Source: an uncultured Clostridia bacterium (GTDB lineage: Bacteria > Bacillota > Clostridia > Oscillospirales > Butyricicoccaceae). Taken from it: a stretch of 13,533 bases of DNA. Both the position numbers and the translations under genes were made by a program. Position 1 is the stretch's first letter. Every line of letters begins with the position of its first letter. Under the pieces are notes generated by a model. That model made no database searches. It had not been told where the DNA came from and saw nothing but the letters and a program-made list of their open reading frames with translations. Below, piece by piece: positions 13,381 to 13,533 of the stretch. The stretch is taken from positions 1 to 13,533 of the forward strand of contig CANUCM010000105.1 of assembly GCA_947856675.1 (NCBI GenBank). Reading direction: 5' to 3'.

Positions 13381-13533
13381 CTATTCCAGGTTCTGAATCT
13401 GTTCGCGGATTTTTTCAATCTCCGCCTTCAGCTCAACCACTGTTTTTGCAATTTCATAGTCGTTGGCCTTGGAGCCGATGGTGTTGGCCTCGCGGTTGAG
13501 CTCCTGAACCAGAAAGTCCAGCTTTCTCCCGAC
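13381..13533 (-). CDS. yicC: YicC/YloC-family endoribonuclease (C-terminal 50 residues)
   Basis: Only the end of this gene is in the window; the frame is open to the right edge and stops at TAG 13381-13383. The fragment carries the conserved C-terminal DUF1732 signature: GRKLDFLVQELNRE, NTIGSKA, and the closing helix AEIEKIREQIQNLE. E. coli YicC is an RNase involved in small-RNA decay; the Firmicutes protein (YloC) is less studied. It is the first gene of the operon seen here, and remA follows 22 nt later, as in B. subtilis. Confidence 0.93.
   Translation of the reverse strand, partial: VGRKLDFLVQELNREANTIGSKANDYEIAKTVVELKAEIEKIREQIQNLE

Overview
The window is one densely packed, almost entirely leftward-reading (minus-strand) stretch from a sporulating, Gram-positive, Clostridia-type bacterium. 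The gene order closely follows the Bacillus subtilis yloC-remA-gmk-rpoZ-(coaBC)-priA-def-fmt-rsmB-rlmN-prpC-prkC-rsgA-(rpe-thiN)-spoVM neighbourhood. The coding DNA looks moderately GC-rich, a zinc metallopeptidase sits between fmt and rsmB, and a spoVM gene is present. Together these suggest an Oscillospiraceae/Ruminococcaceae-like organism; that placement is inference, no marker in the window fixes the genus.

Right to left, in the direction of transcription: the C-terminal end of a YicC/YloC endoribonuclease (13533-13381), remA, gmk, rpoZ, priA, def, fmt, a membrane zinc metallopeptidase, rsmB, rlmN, a PP2C phosphatase (prpC), a PASTA Ser/Thr kinase (prkC) and rsgA. I see no terminator inside this run. 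Junctions are gaps of a few to about 60 nt, or overlaps (TGATG or ATGA; gmk starts inside remA), so it reads as one long housekeeping operon: nucleotide metabolism and transcription (gmk, rpoZ), replication restart (priA), N-terminal formyl handling (fmt, def), rRNA modification and ribosome maturation (rsmB, rlmN, rsgA), and the PrkC/PrpC signalling pair. It ends at a strong hairpin terminator directly behind rsgA. Compared with B. subtilis, coaBC is missing between rpoZ and priA, and rpe and thiN are missing after rsgA.

The most interesting part is the 1.3 kb left of rsgA (about 592-1591). It holds two compact units, each made of terminator, mother-cell-type (sigma-E/sigma-K-like) promoter, then gene. 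The first carries a 44-residue hydrophobic, Cys-rich protein and a 21-codon spoVM; the SpoVM peptide aligns without gaps to the B. subtilis one, including Pro9, and is short enough for automated annotation to miss. The second carries a 212-residue single-pass membrane protein of unknown function, here proposed to be a sporulation gene. Both promoters share the same nine-base -10 region.

The far left is an AT-rich intergenic region (330-591). It has a near-consensus vegetative promoter whose transcript would begin directly with an intrinsic-terminator-like hairpin, followed by the 5' part of a lipoprotein gene for an oligopeptide/dipeptide-type ABC transporter substrate-binding protein that runs off the window. 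No tRNA, rRNA, CRISPR array, insertion sequence or phage gene was seen.
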